Shown here one piece after another: positions 1 through 9,596 of a stretch of 64,000 bases of DNA; the first letter of the stretch is position 1; each line of letters begins with the position of its first letter. The notes under the pieces were generated by a model. The model ran no database searches, was not told where the DNA came from, and worked only from the letters and a program-made list of their open reading frames with translations. The position numbers and the translations under genes were made by a program. Source of the stretch: CAKZLS01 sp963771545 (GTDB lineage: Bacteria > Pseudomonadota > Alphaproteobacteria > Rhodospirillales > Defluviicoccaceae); the NCBI GenBank assembly GCA_963771545.1, contig CAVYTX010000005.1, positions 372,001-436,000 of the forward strand. Direction: 5' to 3'.

Positions 1-504
1 GCCTTCGCCAACGCCTACGCCTTACGGAAACAGGAAGACGGAATCTCCCTCGGCGAAACCCGCATCGGTGTCAACACGGGCACCACGGTGATCGGCAATT
101 TCGGCGGCGCGTTGCGGTTCGATTACACCGCCCACGGCGACGCCATCAACACGGCCGCGCGGCTGGAAAGCGTCAACAAGCACCTGGGCACACGAATTTG
201 CGTGAGCGGTCACACGGCGGAACTCTGTCCGGATTTCCGCGGACGGCCGGCGGGCACCCTCGTTCTCAAGGGCAAGTCCCGAGGCATCGAGGTGTTCGAG
301 GCCCTGCCGGTCGAGATCATGGTTTCGGACCGCGTCGCCGCCTATCTGGATGCGTTCAAGCGGATGGAGCGCAACGACCCCGAAGCCCTGGACGCATTTT
401 CGGCCCTCGTCGAGCGATTTCCCGACGACCGGCTCGCGGCGTTCCACTTGCAACGATTACGCAACGGGGAAAGCGGCGCCATCGTAGTGATGGCCGAAAA
501 ATAA
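1..504 (+). CDS. Class III adenylate/guanylate cyclase, C-terminal part
   Basis: The frame is open from the first base, so the gene begins outside the window. The visible part is the end of a class III nucleotide cyclase catalytic domain: RIGVNTG, then GNFGG, then FDYTAHGDAINTAARLES, the region that binds base and ribose and orders the transition state in this family. After the domain comes a short tail of about 60 residues with no recognised domain. The protein would make cAMP or cGMP from ATP or GTP. Substrate choice cannot be judged because the metal-binding aspartates lie upstream of the window. It is followed by 195 bases without a gene and then by the surface polysaccharide genes. Confidence 0.85.
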   Translation, partial: AFANAYALRKQEDGISLGETRIGVNTGTTVIGNFGGALRFDYTAHGDAINTAARLESVNKHLGTRICVSGHTAELCPDFRGRPAGTLVLKGKSRGIEVFEALPVEIMVSDRVAAYLDAFKRMERNDPEALDAFSALVERFPDDRLAAFHLQRLRNGESGAIVVMAEK

Positions 505-596
505 GCGGCGAAAGGTCCGCTCCACCAAGTACTGGAGCTAACGAAATAATAGGATATCCGTCGCTTCCGGTTGCACTCGACCGGAGCGTATCAGGA

Positions 597-626
597 GCTA
601 CACCTGTTTGCTCAAAGAGGTGTAGC
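597..626. other. Inverted repeat in the gap after the cyclase gene
   Basis: Perfect 9-base arms GCTACACCT (597-605) and AGGTGTAGC (618-626) are separated by 12 bases. No T-run follows, so it is at best a weak terminator for the cyclase gene or a structured boundary before the polysaccharide block. The rest of 505-699 shows no gene. Confidence 0.4.
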
Positions 627-699
627 CAATTGTGGTTAAATATGTAAATTTGCGAACAAACTTCTCCGTTTTCATGTATTGCCAGCCTGAATTTTTTGC

Positions 700-2025
700 A
701 TGTTTGATGCCACCAAAATTCAACCTTGCGTTGTGCACGCCCACAATTATGGCCATGGTAATCTTGGCGATGATGCGATGGCGGACAACGTTTATAGAAA
801 ATTGCAGCGTGTGCATCCCGATTTATGCACTATTTCTACGTATAGCCCTCCCATCGGCGCGCCTTCCGATAGAAATGTAATTTCTCTTACCGGCATATGT
901 TTGAATTACAATTCATTACTGAGAAAATGCTTCTTAGTATTTTGTCATAAATTTCGCATGGGGTGGCTGCGGCGGATATATATCCTCGCGAGCTGCCGTA
1001 TATTTTATACCGGCGCGATACTGTATAAAAATACGGGGATAATCGTCTTCCTTTCAAAGAAAAAAAGAGCGCTGCTAAGGACACTTTCCAACGTAGATGT
1101 GTACATACGGAGCGGATCAGGTTCCATCAACGATATATGGTACGATAGCTCGGTTATTATTCAATACTACGAGTCTCTGGTATGCAAGATTTTCGGAGGG
1201 ACGATTGTTTTCACCGGACAAGGAATCGGTCCAATAACGAGCTGGCGTTGGGAGCGGGTAATCTCCTTGTCGAAGAATGCCGATTATATGACGTTCCGTG
1301 ATTGCGGTGTCAGCGAGCGACTCTTGCGGGCTCATGGCGTTTACGGTTCCCGGTACACGTCCGTTGGAGACGACGCGTTCGATCTTCCGGCGACCCCTTT
1401 TGACTTGCGGACCATCGGCGTTAACGCGTTGACCAAGACCACGAAGATTGTTTGCCTTCAATTTAGGACGACAGACTACGAGATTAATTATACTGACAAT
1501 ATTTGGTCAAAAATTGGATCTACGTTAAGTAATATTAACGAGAAACTTGAGAACGTGCTTTTCATTTTTTTGCCGATGAGCTACGGTCGGATCGACGATT
1601 TGAGGGCGGGAAAATTCATAAAATCTCAATATTCAGGATCTAATTTCGTCATATTGGACCGCAAGTTTTCCGCTAATGAAGCCAAGGGACTCATCGCCGC
1701 GTCCGATCTGGCAATTGGCCAAAGTTATCATTTTGGCGTTTTTGCCCTATCGAGCAACGTGCCATTCATCGGCGTTTACACCAACCAGTACTACCGATTG
1801 AAAACCGATGGTCTGCTGCAATGGTACGATCAGCGACAGTGGGGCGTTCCCGTGGAGTTGATCGAAGAAATTGATCGGATTGCAGTGGAAATTTTTTGTG
1901 ATTGGGATGAACACGTTGCGAAATTGCGAACCGTGAATGCTCAAATTCAGAACAATATCGATATGTTTTACAACACACTCCTGCCGCGCTTAACCGCGGG
2001 CGACCCCTCCGTTTCGGGGCTCTGA
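700..2025 (+). CDS. Polysaccharide pyruvyl transferase family protein
   Basis: A 441-residue protein with the N-terminal motif NYGHGNLGDDAM (residues 16-27), typical of the CsaB/WcaK pyruvyl transferase fold. A late segment, SYHFGVFALSSNVPFIGVYT, matches the conserved His/Pro region of the family. Members move pyruvate from phosphoenolpyruvate onto sugars of exopolysaccharides or cell-wall polymers in the cytoplasm. It opens a run of four same-strand polysaccharide genes. The gene is clearly AT-richer than the rest of the window and has no obvious Shine-Dalgarno sequence before its ATG. A transferred origin is likely and the start is uncertain by a few codons. Confidence 0.75.
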   Translation: MFDATKIQPCVVHAHNYGHGNLGDDAMADNVYRKLQRVHPDLCTISTYSPPIGAPSDRNVISLTGICLNYNSLLRKCFLVFCHKFRMGWLRRIYILASCRIFYTGAILYKNTGIIVFLSKKKRALLRTLSNVDVYIRSGSGSINDIWYDSSVIIQYYESLVCKIFGGTIVFTGQGIGPITSWRWERVISLSKNADYMTFRDCGVSERLLRAHGVYGSRYTSVGDDAFDLPATPFDLRTIGVNALTKTTKIVCLQFRTTDYEINYTDNIWSKIGSTLSNINEKLENVLFIFLPMSYGRIDDLRAGKFIKSQYSGSNFVILDRKFSANEAKGLIAASDLAIGQSYHFGVFALSSNVPFIGVYTNQYYRLKTDGLLQWYDQRQWGVPVELIEEIDRIAVEIFCDWDEHVAKLRTVNAQIQNNIDMFYNTLLPRLTAGDPSVSGL

Positions 2026-2120
2026 GTGTTGCAATAAAGCAAGTAGTGGTCGGAACGCCTGGTACGTACCAACGACCGAAAACCAAACGAGTGAATTCAT
2101 AGCGGCTTCGGAGGTAACGG

Positions 2121-3656
2121 TTGGCCGGGAACTTTCGGAATCTTCTGTATGGGTTGGCGAGTGGCTACTTTCTCAAGGGCGTCCAGTTTCTTGTTAGTCT
2201 GCTCATGATTCCATTTCTGCTGAGCGATGGCATGCTGGGCATCTCCGGATACGGCCAGGTTGCGACGCTTCTGGCGCTCTACGCGTTGCTGCTTATCGTA
2301 ACCGATGGCGTGCGCGTATCGCAGACGCGGACAATCGCGCGCTCGATCGATACGGAACCGGAAAATGGCAAAATCGTGGGAAGTTGCACACAGATAATTG
2401 CAATTATTTCTCTGCCTATTTCACTGATAATATTTTTTTTCCCCGGGTTTATTTCTGAATTGGCCGGGTTGCCATCGAATTCACAGATGATCCTGGCCAT
2501 CATGATAATCGGCGTTGTTTATTTTATTGAGAATGTATTTAGCATCGTCGTGGCCGGATTGCACGCAATACGGAAGACATACTTGGTAAACGCGGTTATT
2601 TGCAGCGAGGTGATTCTTAGAAACGCGGCCATATTTGTCGTGTTTCTTGCTTTTAAAGCCAGTGTGCTTGTCTATTTTCAAATATTTATGGTAATTGTAT
2701 TATTAAAATTTATCGCTTTTTTAATATTGGCAGCAATACATCGGCCTGCGTTTTTTAAGGGGCTGACGCAAGCGCGGCCCGCCTACGGCTTGCCGACCCT
2801 ATTATACTCATTTCCTATACTGGCAAACTCATTAACTCCGGCGCTTCTCTACCGGGGGTCGGTGATCCTTGTTAACAAATTTCTTGGATCCGAAGCCGCG
2901 GCGTTTTTGTCTATACTGGTGGTAACCATTAGAAATTATGTAACTCAGCTAACGTATGGAAGCCTCCACCCGATGATGGTCCCGCTGTCCGCGCGCATCG
3001 ACCCCAGTGCGCTATCCGAAAAGGATCGCAAATTCATTTCCGAAAGCTTCAGATGTTACGCCATCGCGGTCTTCGGAATTTGCTTTGCGGTCAGTGCGTG
3101 CGCCCGAGAATTTCTGTCCTTATGGCTCGGCTCCGATTACGCATTTCTAACATTGGCGTTTCAGGGTTTCATGTTCGCGGCCGCGCTTGATCTTAGCATT
3201 TCCCCCATCCGATCATTTCTGATCGCGCACGGGCATGCGTCCCGGTTGTTTCGGCTTACGTTGCCGGTGGGGTTAATCTGCTTTCTTGGAATGCTGGTCA
3301 GTGTGGCGCTCGGCGCGCCCTGGGAAATGACGATCGTGTTTATCATGATCTTCACCCTGATATCATATGGGATCACCGTCGATTGGGTTTTTGCCGCGGA
3401 ATTCCCCAGCTTGCCGTTGAGCCGCTCCGGTTCCGGATGGTTCGCTCGGGCGCTCGCCGCAACCATTCTCGGAATCGTCGCTTGGGGAGGAAGTATGATA
3501 TCGGCCGAAATCACCAACGCGTTCGCGGGGGCGGCGGCGGCATTGATCTTGGTCGCCACGGCCGTCGTCATCGTGAGCCATGTCTTGATCATCGATGTCG
3601 CGTCGGCCAGAAAATTCGGGTCAACCGTATTCGCAAAGCTTGTGAGTCACGCTTGA
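2121..3656 (+). CDS. Oligosaccharide flippase (Wzx/MATE-like), polysaccharide export
   Basis: A 511-residue, very hydrophobic protein with about 12-14 predicted membrane segments, for example LLYGLASGYFLKGVQFLVSL at the N-terminus and long aliphatic runs to the C-terminus. This is the profile of the polysaccharide biosynthesis/MOP flippase family, which moves lipid-linked repeat units across the inner membrane. The start is TTG at 2121, supported by a GGAGG sequence 7-11 bases upstream. It lies between a pyruvyl transferase and an O-antigen ligase-like gene, which supports a Wzx role. Sequence alone does not reveal the substrate. Confidence 0.8.
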   Translation: MAGNFRNLLYGLASGYFLKGVQFLVSLLMIPFLLSDGMLGISGYGQVATLLALYALLLIVTDGVRVSQTRTIARSIDTEPENGKIVGSCTQIIAIISLPISLIIFFFPGFISELAGLPSNSQMILAIMIIGVVYFIENVFSIVVAGLHAIRKTYLVNAVICSEVILRNAAIFVVFLAFKASVLVYFQIFMVIVLLKFIAFLILAAIHRPAFFKGLTQARPAYGLPTLLYSFPILANSLTPALLYRGSVILVNKFLGSEAAAFLSILVVTIRNYVTQLTYGSLHPMMVPLSARIDPSALSEKDRKFISESFRCYAIAVFGICFAVSACAREFLSLWLGSDYAFLTLAFQGFMFAAALDLSISPIRSFLIAHGHASRLFRLTLPVGLICFLGMLVSVALGAPWEMTIVFIMIFTLISYGITVDWVFAAEFPSLPLSRSGSGWFARALAATILGIVAWGGSMISAEITNAFAGAAAALILVATAVVIVSHVLIIDVASARKFGSTVFAKLVSHA

Positions 3657-3674
3657 GAGGAACAACCACCGTAA

Positions 3675-4967
3675 ATGCCAATCGCCCTTTTCATATTCGT
3701 TTGTATTTCTGTATTATTTTACCCAAGCTTTGGTTTATTGCGCGCCGAGTACGCGTTCATCCTGATCGTTTTGGTTTTTTATGGCGGCACTAAAATTTTT
3801 AAGGGATTTCGCATTTTCAGATGGGAGATTGTTATCCTATTATTTTTTATGTTTTTCTCGATGTTTGGATTGATTTATCAGGGGATGATCACAGGACACG
3901 TAGTATCGAGAGATTATATGGTTATGCCGCGGATTATTTTTTACGTATCCGCGCTTTTGTTCTCAGGTGTTGTTTGCGCTAAACAGAATTTTTATAAGAA
4001 CGACTTCTCGTTAATGTATTCACTCGGCGCGGTATTCATCTGTGTCACATTAGCACAATATTATAATTTATTTGGAATCAATGAAATCGTTAAACCATTT
4101 GCGCCGGAAAACATGGAAAGAATGGACATTCTTGTCTCACAGGCGGGATGGCGGAGGGCGGTTGGCACCCTCGGCAATCCCAATTACTGGGGATTGCTGA
4201 TTGCACTGTGGGCGTGTGTCGTGAGCTACAGACTGTTTTGGCAAAAGCGCTGGATTTACGCTCCCCTCCTTGTCGCCCTGCTTGGGTCCATTCTTTTGAC
4301 GGGCTCGCGAGCGGCGCTGGTGGCCTATGTGGGCGCTTTGGTTGCCGGTGGCGGCCTCTTCTTGTTTACGGTCAAAAAGAAGCCGAGCCTGGCGATCGTG
4401 ACTTTTTTCCTCGTCTTGGCGGCGGTGGCGATCATGCGCATCGATCTATCGAGCGAGATTGAAACGTCCAGCCGCTACTCGCTGGATAACCTGAATACGC
4501 TGGAAATGCGCGTTGACGTATGGCGACGCATTTTGCATGAAATGTCGCAGGACCCGATTTCGTTTGTTGTCGGCCAGGGAACGCGGAAGGGCACGAATGT
4601 CGTTGGTTTTGCCGACAATGCATATATCAAGATTCTCCGCGAACACGGAATTTTCGGCCTCGTTCCTTATCTAATTCTCATCGGCTTTATGATGAGGCGC
4701 ACACTCAAGCTGGTTACAACGATTGACGACGGCGATCGTGCGTGGCCCGGCGGTCTTCTCCTGCTTCTGTTTGCATGGGCCATATTCGATTTATCCGCGG
4801 ATACGTGGTACGGCCCGCGTTTAATGGGGGTCATTCTGGGCCTCTATGCTTTTGTGCATATGGTCGGCGCCAATCGGTTGAACGAAAAGCCCGCCCGTTT
4901 ACCGGTCGCCAGGCCCGAAAACAGCGATGCCGCTTCGCGCGTGGCCACATCGCTGAACCGCGCTTGA
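3675..4967 (+). CDS. O-antigen ligase/polymerase-like membrane protein
   Basis: A 430-residue multi-pass membrane protein with the O-antigen ligase (Wzy_C) signature: GTLGNPNYWGLLIALWA followed by TGSRAALVAYVGALVAG. A periplasmic loop comes next, then FADNAYIKILREHGIFGLVPYL, the late conserved block of this superfamily. Members join or polymerise glycan units on undecaprenyl phosphate, or ligate them to a lipid or protein acceptor, in the periplasm. The gene starts 18 bases after the flippase and probably shares its transcript. Whether it is a Wzy polymerase or a WaaL-like ligase cannot be decided here. Confidence 0.75.
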   Translation: MPIALFIFVCISVLFYPSFGLLRAEYAFILIVLVFYGGTKIFKGFRIFRWEIVILLFFMFFSMFGLIYQGMITGHVVSRDYMVMPRIIFYVSALLFSGVVCAKQNFYKNDFSLMYSLGAVFICVTLAQYYNLFGINEIVKPFAPENMERMDILVSQAGWRRAVGTLGNPNYWGLLIALWACVVSYRLFWQKRWIYAPLLVALLGSILLTGSRAALVAYVGALVAGGGLFLFTVKKKPSLAIVTFFLVLAAVAIMRIDLSSEIETSSRYSLDNLNTLEMRVDVWRRILHEMSQDPISFVVGQGTRKGTNVVGFADNAYIKILREHGIFGLVPYLILIGFMMRRTLKLVTTIDDGDRAWPGGLLLLLFAWAIFDLSADTWYGPRLMGVILGLYAFVHMVGANRLNEKPARLPVARPENSDAASRVATSLNRA

Positions 4968-4998
4968 TCGAGCCGAGCGTGGGGACAAGGGTCAACTG

Positions 4999-5916
4999 AT
5001 GATCTCGGATACCGTGACCGTCAGCGTCGCAATCCTGACGTGGAACAGAAAGGACAAGGTGCTGAGAGCCATACGATCGGCCTTGGAGCAATCTTATCCG
5101 CCCTTCGAAATTGTTGTTGTCGACTCCGCTTCCACGGATGGATCCTCGGAAGCCATTTTGCGGGAGTTTCCCTCGGTAAAGGTCATCCGCTTGCATCGAA
5201 ACCTTGGTTGTCCCGAGGGCCGAAACATCGCCTTGGCGAATTGCGAGGGCGATGTGATTTTCAGTTTGGACGACGACGGCTGGCTTGCGCCGAACGCGTT
5301 AGAGCTTTGTGTCCGGAAATTTCAGTCCGACGAAAGCGTGGGTATCGTTGGATGCCGCATCGTTCCCCCGGAGCAAGCGGCAATCGACACAGACCGCGAA
5401 CTCGAAGACAGCGTTACGTCCAAGTTTAGCGGTGGAGCAGCCGCTCACCGTAAGAAAACTTTCAGTTCGGCCGGATACTATCCGTCGGATTTTTTCCGCC
5501 AGGCGGAAGAAGGCGACCTCGCGCTGCGCGTCATCGAAAAGGGATACAAGATTGTCCGATGCCCACGCGCCGTTGTGTATCATGAGCGGCCTCCCGCGAA
5601 CGCCGTTCCGCGCCGACACTATTTTTATGCCGCCAGGAACAGCCTGTTCACCATTACGCGCCAATATCCCTTGGTTTTTCTAGTTCCGTTCGCTCTGTAC
5701 AGTATCTTTTCGTGGAGCCTCCTGGGACTCCGAACACGATCCATACACTATACATTGTGGGCGGTATGCGTTTGGCTGGCCAAAATACCTTGGCTGCTGA
5801 CCCAGCGTCGCCCCGTTTCTTCAAAAACCATGCGCACGGTGCTTAGCCTGCGAGCGCGCGAGCGGCGCTCAAAAACAAATTTGGGAGCGGCTCAGCAAAA
5901 ATGTTTCGGACAATGA
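4999..5916 (+). CDS. Family 2 glycosyltransferase
   Basis: A 305-residue GT-A type glycosyltransferase. VSVAILTWNRKDK (residues 8-20) and VVVDSASTDGS (39-49) form the nucleotide-sugar binding fold, and SLDDDGW places the metal-binding DXD-like acids at 91-93. A later RQAEEGDLALRVIEKGYKI segment holds the probable catalytic-base region. The last 80 residues contain one hydrophobic stretch (YPLVFLVPFALYSIFSWSLL), suggesting attachment to the inner membrane. It is the last gene of the polysaccharide run and ends two bases before the convergent beta-helix gene. Donor and acceptor sugars are unknown. Confidence 0.85.
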   Translation: MISDTVTVSVAILTWNRKDKVLRAIRSALEQSYPPFEIVVVDSASTDGSSEAILREFPSVKVIRLHRNLGCPEGRNIALANCEGDVIFSLDDDGWLAPNALELCVRKFQSDESVGIVGCRIVPPEQAAIDTDRELEDSVTSKFSGGAAAHRKKTFSSAGYYPSDFFRQAEEGDLALRVIEKGYKIVRCPRAVVYHERPPANAVPRRHYFYAARNSLFTITRQYPLVFLVPFALYSIFSWSLLGLRTRSIHYTLWAVCVWLAKIPWLLTQRRPVSSKTMRTVLSLRARERRSKTNLGAAQQKCFGQ

Positions 5917-5917
5917 A

Positions 5918-7393
5918 TCAAATGTTTTTTTCTAAATACTTCGGAACCCATTCCGTGGAAACCCACCTGCCTTCATTATCCACGCTCATCTCGAAGTGCT
6001 GGTTGGGATAGCCGGGATCCTCACGGGCTTGCATCAATAACCCTCGCCCCTCGGCCGGACCTTCGCCGTTATTTAAGATCATAACCCCCGACGCGGGGTC
6101 CGCATCCGGATGGCGTCTTATGTGTGCTTTGAAATCGTCCGCTCTAAAGGCGCTTGCCAAACAACATCCGCTTATCACGACATTCTTGCACTTTTTCAGC
6201 AGCACAACGGCGCTTTCTTCGACATTCTCAAACTTGAACCCGTTGATAGTCACGCCCACACAATTGATCATTTCGATGGCGGCGGACGGGGTATATTTCC
6301 TGGGATGCGCCTTCGCGTCGTCCAGCCGGCCGCCCGTGAGCGTAATGGCGTTGACCGTCTCGGCATCCGTTCCGAGCCGCACGGGGACGACCGTTCCTTC
6401 CGAGTAGATGCCGATCGCGGCGACGCCCCGTCCCGAGCGGATGTCGAGGCCCACTTCCTGTCTCTGAAGGACCAGTTCCGTGAAGAGGACCTGAGCCGGG
6501 ATCTCGGAGCCTCGTGTTTCGCCTTCCCGGGTCAAAACGATTCCGTACTTGGTCGCCGCCGCCGTATGAATGTTTGAAACGCGGGTGGCGTGCATCTTGG
6601 AATCCAGCCAGATACAGGAACGGCCCCCCCAGCGGTCGTCGACCCAATGAAAAGTACGGTCGATCTCGGAATCCCAACACCCGCCCATGTGGATGTGGTC
6701 GTAAACGCATTTGGCGACGCACCGGACGTTGCTTATTGTACTTCCAGGAGAGAACAGCAGCCGGATGCCGTAATCGGCCTCCCCTGCTATCGAAATGTTT
6801 TCAATTCTGATGTTCTTTTTCGATTTATCGCTCCAGGATGCGTTCGATTGAAGAACCGGTCCCTTGATAGCGTCCGCTTTGATCGTGGTGGCGCGATCGC
6901 TTGCAACGCCAACAAACGCTTGCGAAGCGTGTAACGTGAGCGGGGACGTTACCCTGTAAACGCCCGCCGGCAATTGGATCACACTTCGTTCTCCGCCGGC
7001 ATCGATTGTTGCCTGGATTGCCGCGGTATCATCGGTCCGGCCATCGCCTTTCGCGCCGAACCACCGGGCATTAAAAAAACCCTCGCCGTCCGTGATCCGC
7101 TTCCAACGCCCTTTCTCTTCGGCGGTCGCTCGAACGATCCTACCGCCATCCGGTATGTCGTCGGCCTCCCCGTTCCAACAAAAGAACCCGTCGCATCCGT
7201 CCAGCGGTTCGTGGTACCCGCGCACCCACACGACGACGTGTTTCGATGGCGCCAATGTCTTCAGATCGGCCATCGTCTCCACCGCCCGTGCTTCACGAGA
7301 AAGACGCTTTAAATCGATGTCGCGCTTCAGCGGACTTCCGGTTCCGGCGGCGCCAATGGATGTCAATCCAAACAGAAAGTCGCGGCGTTCCAT
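5918..7393 (-). CDS. Tat-exported right-handed beta-helix protein (pectate lyase superfamily)
   Basis: A 491-residue protein. It starts MERRDFLFGLTSIGAAGTG, a short twin-arginine type signal (Arg3-Arg4). WFGAKGDGRTDDTAAIQATI at residues 111-130 is the hallmark opening of the pectate-lyase superfamily (GH28-related) beta-helix, also found in polysaccharide-modifying enzymes and phage tail spikes. The rest is rich in the short hydrophobic-Asn turns of beta-helices. It is convergent with the glycosyltransferase (one-base gap) and may act on the polysaccharide made by that block, for example as a lyase or epimerase. No catalytic residues could be assigned, so the activity is inferred only from the fold. 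Confidence 0.7.
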   Translation of the reverse strand: MERRDFLFGLTSIGAAGTGSPLKRDIDLKRLSREARAVETMADLKTLAPSKHVVVWVRGYHEPLDGCDGFFCWNGEADDIPDGGRIVRATAEEKGRWKRITDGEGFFNARWFGAKGDGRTDDTAAIQATIDAGGERSVIQLPAGVYRVTSPLTLHASQAFVGVASDRATTIKADAIKGPVLQSNASWSDKSKKNIRIENISIAGEADYGIRLLFSPGSTISNVRCVAKCVYDHIHMGGCWDSEIDRTFHWVDDRWGGRSCIWLDSKMHATRVSNIHTAAATKYGIVLTREGETRGSEIPAQVLFTELVLQRQEVGLDIRSGRGVAAIGIYSEGTVVPVRLGTDAETVNAITLTGGRLDDAKAHPRKYTPSAAIEMINCVGVTINGFKFENVEESAVVLLKKCKNVVISGCCLASAFRADDFKAHIRRHPDADPASGVMILNNGEGPAEGRGLLMQAREDPGYPNQHFEMSVDNEGRWVSTEWVPKYLEKNI

Positions 7394-7503
7394 TATTTAA
7401 GCCGACTCCCACAACCGTGCACCTATCGGACGGGTAGCGTGCATGGGCCGGATCATGATTGCAAGTTGGCAGTTGGATGGTCGCTTCGCGTTTTTTTTCA
7501 CGG

Positions 7504-8592
7504 TTATGCGAACCCCGGCGGGACCGGCAGCGCCGGGTGGATTAACGCGACGGCCTTGAAGATTTCGCCCATTTCGCGGGGGTGAAGAAGGCGATGGGCG
7601 GCGGAGCGGATGGCTTCGGCTTGCGTGCGCGTGGCTTTGGCCAGCAACGCGTCGGCGCGTGCCGCGATGCCGAGGCGGGAGAGGAACACCATCTGCGGAA
7701 TGGCGCCGAAGGGGACCGCGCCGGCGGCGGTGGCGGCGCGGATCAGGGCTTCGAAGTCCACGTGGTGGGTGAGGTCGGCCTCGCCGGGAGCGTCGAGAAC
7801 GCCGGCGTAGGCGTGGTTGCGAACCGCCTGCAGGGTGTCGCCGGGGGCGCTCCGGCGGTGGCCGTAGTCGATCACCAGCGCCGCGCCGCCGAAGCGGGCG
7901 ATGCGGGTGGCGATCCGGCCGGTGAGGACCTCGGCGGCCGGGCACACTTCCACCAGGCTGCCGTCCACCACATCGGAGACGCCGGCGAGCTCGGGCGGGA
8001 CAGTCACGGGTTCCAGCGCAAAGGCGAACCGGCCGTTCTCCACGCCGACCTTGCGCTCGAGCCACTGGTCGCCGGACCGAATATATTGATGGACCGGCAG
8101 GGCGTCGAAAAACTCGTTGGCCACCAGCAGCAGCGGCCCTTGCGGGACGTCCTCGAAGCGGTCGAGCCACACCGGTTTGACGTTCGGATGAGTGGCGGCC
8201 AAGGTTTGACGCTGGCGCCGGCGCAGCGCGGGGCTGGTCTCCACTAAGTGGAGCCGGAGCGCGGCGGCGAAGGCGGTTCCGCCGGAGGAAGAGGCGGCGG
8301 CCTTGAGGGCATCGGCCATGAGGGTGCCGCGGCCGGGGCCCAACTCCACCAGGTTGACGGGCGCTGGGCGGCCCATGGCCTCCCAAACCACCCGGCACCA
8401 TAGCCCGATGAGCTCCCCGAAAATCTGCGACACCTCGGGCGCGGTGGTGAAGTCGCCAGCCTGGCCGAACGGGTCGCGGCGCATGTAGTAGCCATGCTCG
8501 GGATGGCCGAGAGCCTCGGCCATGTACTCGGCGACGGTGATGGGTCCGGCGGCGGCGATGCGCCGGCGAAGCAGCGCGGCGAGGCCGCTCAC
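7504..8592 (-). CDS. MidA/NDUFAF7-family SAM-dependent methyltransferase
   Basis: A 362-residue protein. ITVAEYMAEALGHPEHGYY (about 18-36) and DFTTAPEVSQIFGELIG are the conserved N-terminal blocks of the MidA (DUF185) family, and LVELGPGRGTLM at 81-92 is the SAM-binding glycine motif. The mitochondrial homologue NDUFAF7 methylates an arginine of a complex I subunit; a similar role in respiratory complex assembly is likely but unproven in bacteria. Its ATG overlaps the end of lgt by 4 bases, so the two are translationally coupled, an arrangement common in alphaproteobacteria. Confidence 0.88.
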   Translation of the reverse strand: MSGLAALLRRRIAAAGPITVAEYMAEALGHPEHGYYMRRDPFGQAGDFTTAPEVSQIFGELIGLWCRVVWEAMGRPAPVNLVELGPGRGTLMADALKAAASSSGGTAFAAALRLHLVETSPALRRRQRQTLAATHPNVKPVWLDRFEDVPQGPLLLVANEFFDALPVHQYIRSGDQWLERKVGVENGRFAFALEPVTVPPELAGVSDVVDGSLVEVCPAAEVLTGRIATRIARFGGAALVIDYGHRRSAPGDTLQAVRNHAYAGVLDAPGEADLTHHVDFEALIRAATAAGAVPFGAIPQMVFLSRLGIAARADALLAKATRTQAEAIRSAAHRLLHPREMGEIFKAVALIHPALPVPPGFA

Positions 8593-9443
8593 GCCGCTCC
8601 TTTCTTATTCTTACTGTTCTTTGGCGGCATAATGCGTTCAAGCGGGGTCTTGTCGCGCACGACGGCGCGGATGATGAGCACCACCCCGATGACCAGCATG
8701 GGGACCGACAGCCACTGGCCCATGGTGGTGCCGGCGGCGAGGTAGCCGAGGTGAGCGTCGGGCTGGCGGAACTGCTCGACAAAGGTGCGCGCCAGCGCGT
8801 AGCCGACAAGGAACACGCCGCCCAGCAACCCGGGCCGGTGGCGCACGGCGTCTATCCGCCAGAGAATGTGCAACAGGATCAGAAGGCCAAGGCCTTCCAG
8901 CGCCGCTTCGTAGAGCTGGCTCGGGTGGCGCGGCTCGGGGCCCCAACCGGGGAAAACCATGGCCCACGGCACGTCGGTGACCCGGCCGGCCAATTCGCCG
9001 TTGACGAAGTTGGCGAGGCGGCCGAGCAGCAGGCCGATGGGCGCCACGCAAAAAATGATGTCGCCGAACGCCAGGGTGGGGATCTTGCGGATCCGGCAGA
9101 ACAGCAGCGTCGCCACCACCACGCCGAGCAGGCCGCCGTGGAACGACATGCCGCCCTTCCACACCTCCAGCGCCGCCAGCGGATTGTCCAGGTAGTACCC
9201 CGATTTGTAGAACAGCACATAGCCGAGGCGGCCGCCGAGCAGGACGCCCAACGTCGCCCACACCAGAAAGTCGTCCATGTCGATGTCGCTGGCGGGACTG
9301 GGAGGCCGACGGCACAGCCACCGGGCGTACCACCACCCGAGCAGCAGTCCGACGACATAGGCGAGCGCGTACCAGCGGATGGCGATCGGTCCGATCTCGA
9401 ACAGCACCGGGTCGATCGCGGGATAGGGAATGGCGAAGGTCAT
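8589..9443 (-). CDS. lgt: Prolipoprotein diacylglyceryl transferase
   Basis: A 284-residue multi-pass inner-membrane enzyme that transfers a diacylglyceryl group from phosphatidylglycerol to the lipobox cysteine of prelipoproteins. It carries the Lgt signature LGRLANFVNGELAGR, the upstream GGMSFHGGLLG block with the conserved histidine, and HPSQLYEA, a third diagnostic motif. Length and the seven or so membrane segments fit the family. A second, damaged Lgt-like gene lies at 35621-36351; this intact copy is presumably the housekeeping one. It is followed by the overlapping MidA gene. Confidence 0.95.
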   Translation of the reverse strand: MTFAIPYPAIDPVLFEIGPIAIRWYALAYVVGLLLGWWYARWLCRRPPSPASDIDMDDFLVWATLGVLLGGRLGYVLFYKSGYYLDNPLAALEVWKGGMSFHGGLLGVVVATLLFCRIRKIPTLAFGDIIFCVAPIGLLLGRLANFVNGELAGRVTDVPWAMVFPGWGPEPRHPSQLYEAALEGLGLLILLHILWRIDAVRHRPGLLGGVFLVGYALARTFVEQFRQPDAHLGYLAAGTTMGQWLSVPMLVIGVVLIIRAVVRDKTPLERIMPPKNSKNKKGAA

Positions 9444-9596
9444 GCCGGGCGGTTCTCCTTATACTGGCTCGAGTGGCGAACCCGGACAACCTTATAGGAG
9501 CGCGTTCCGACTTCTCGCAAGGGTTGGCGGTTGCGCCGGCTCGGTCAGCGGACCATATTCAGCGCTGAGCAGCAAACCAAAACCGAGGGACAAGGT

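Noticed and set aside
7397..8809. 470-residue open frame across midA and lgt
   Set aside because: Arg/Pro-rich out-of-frame reading of two conserved genes.
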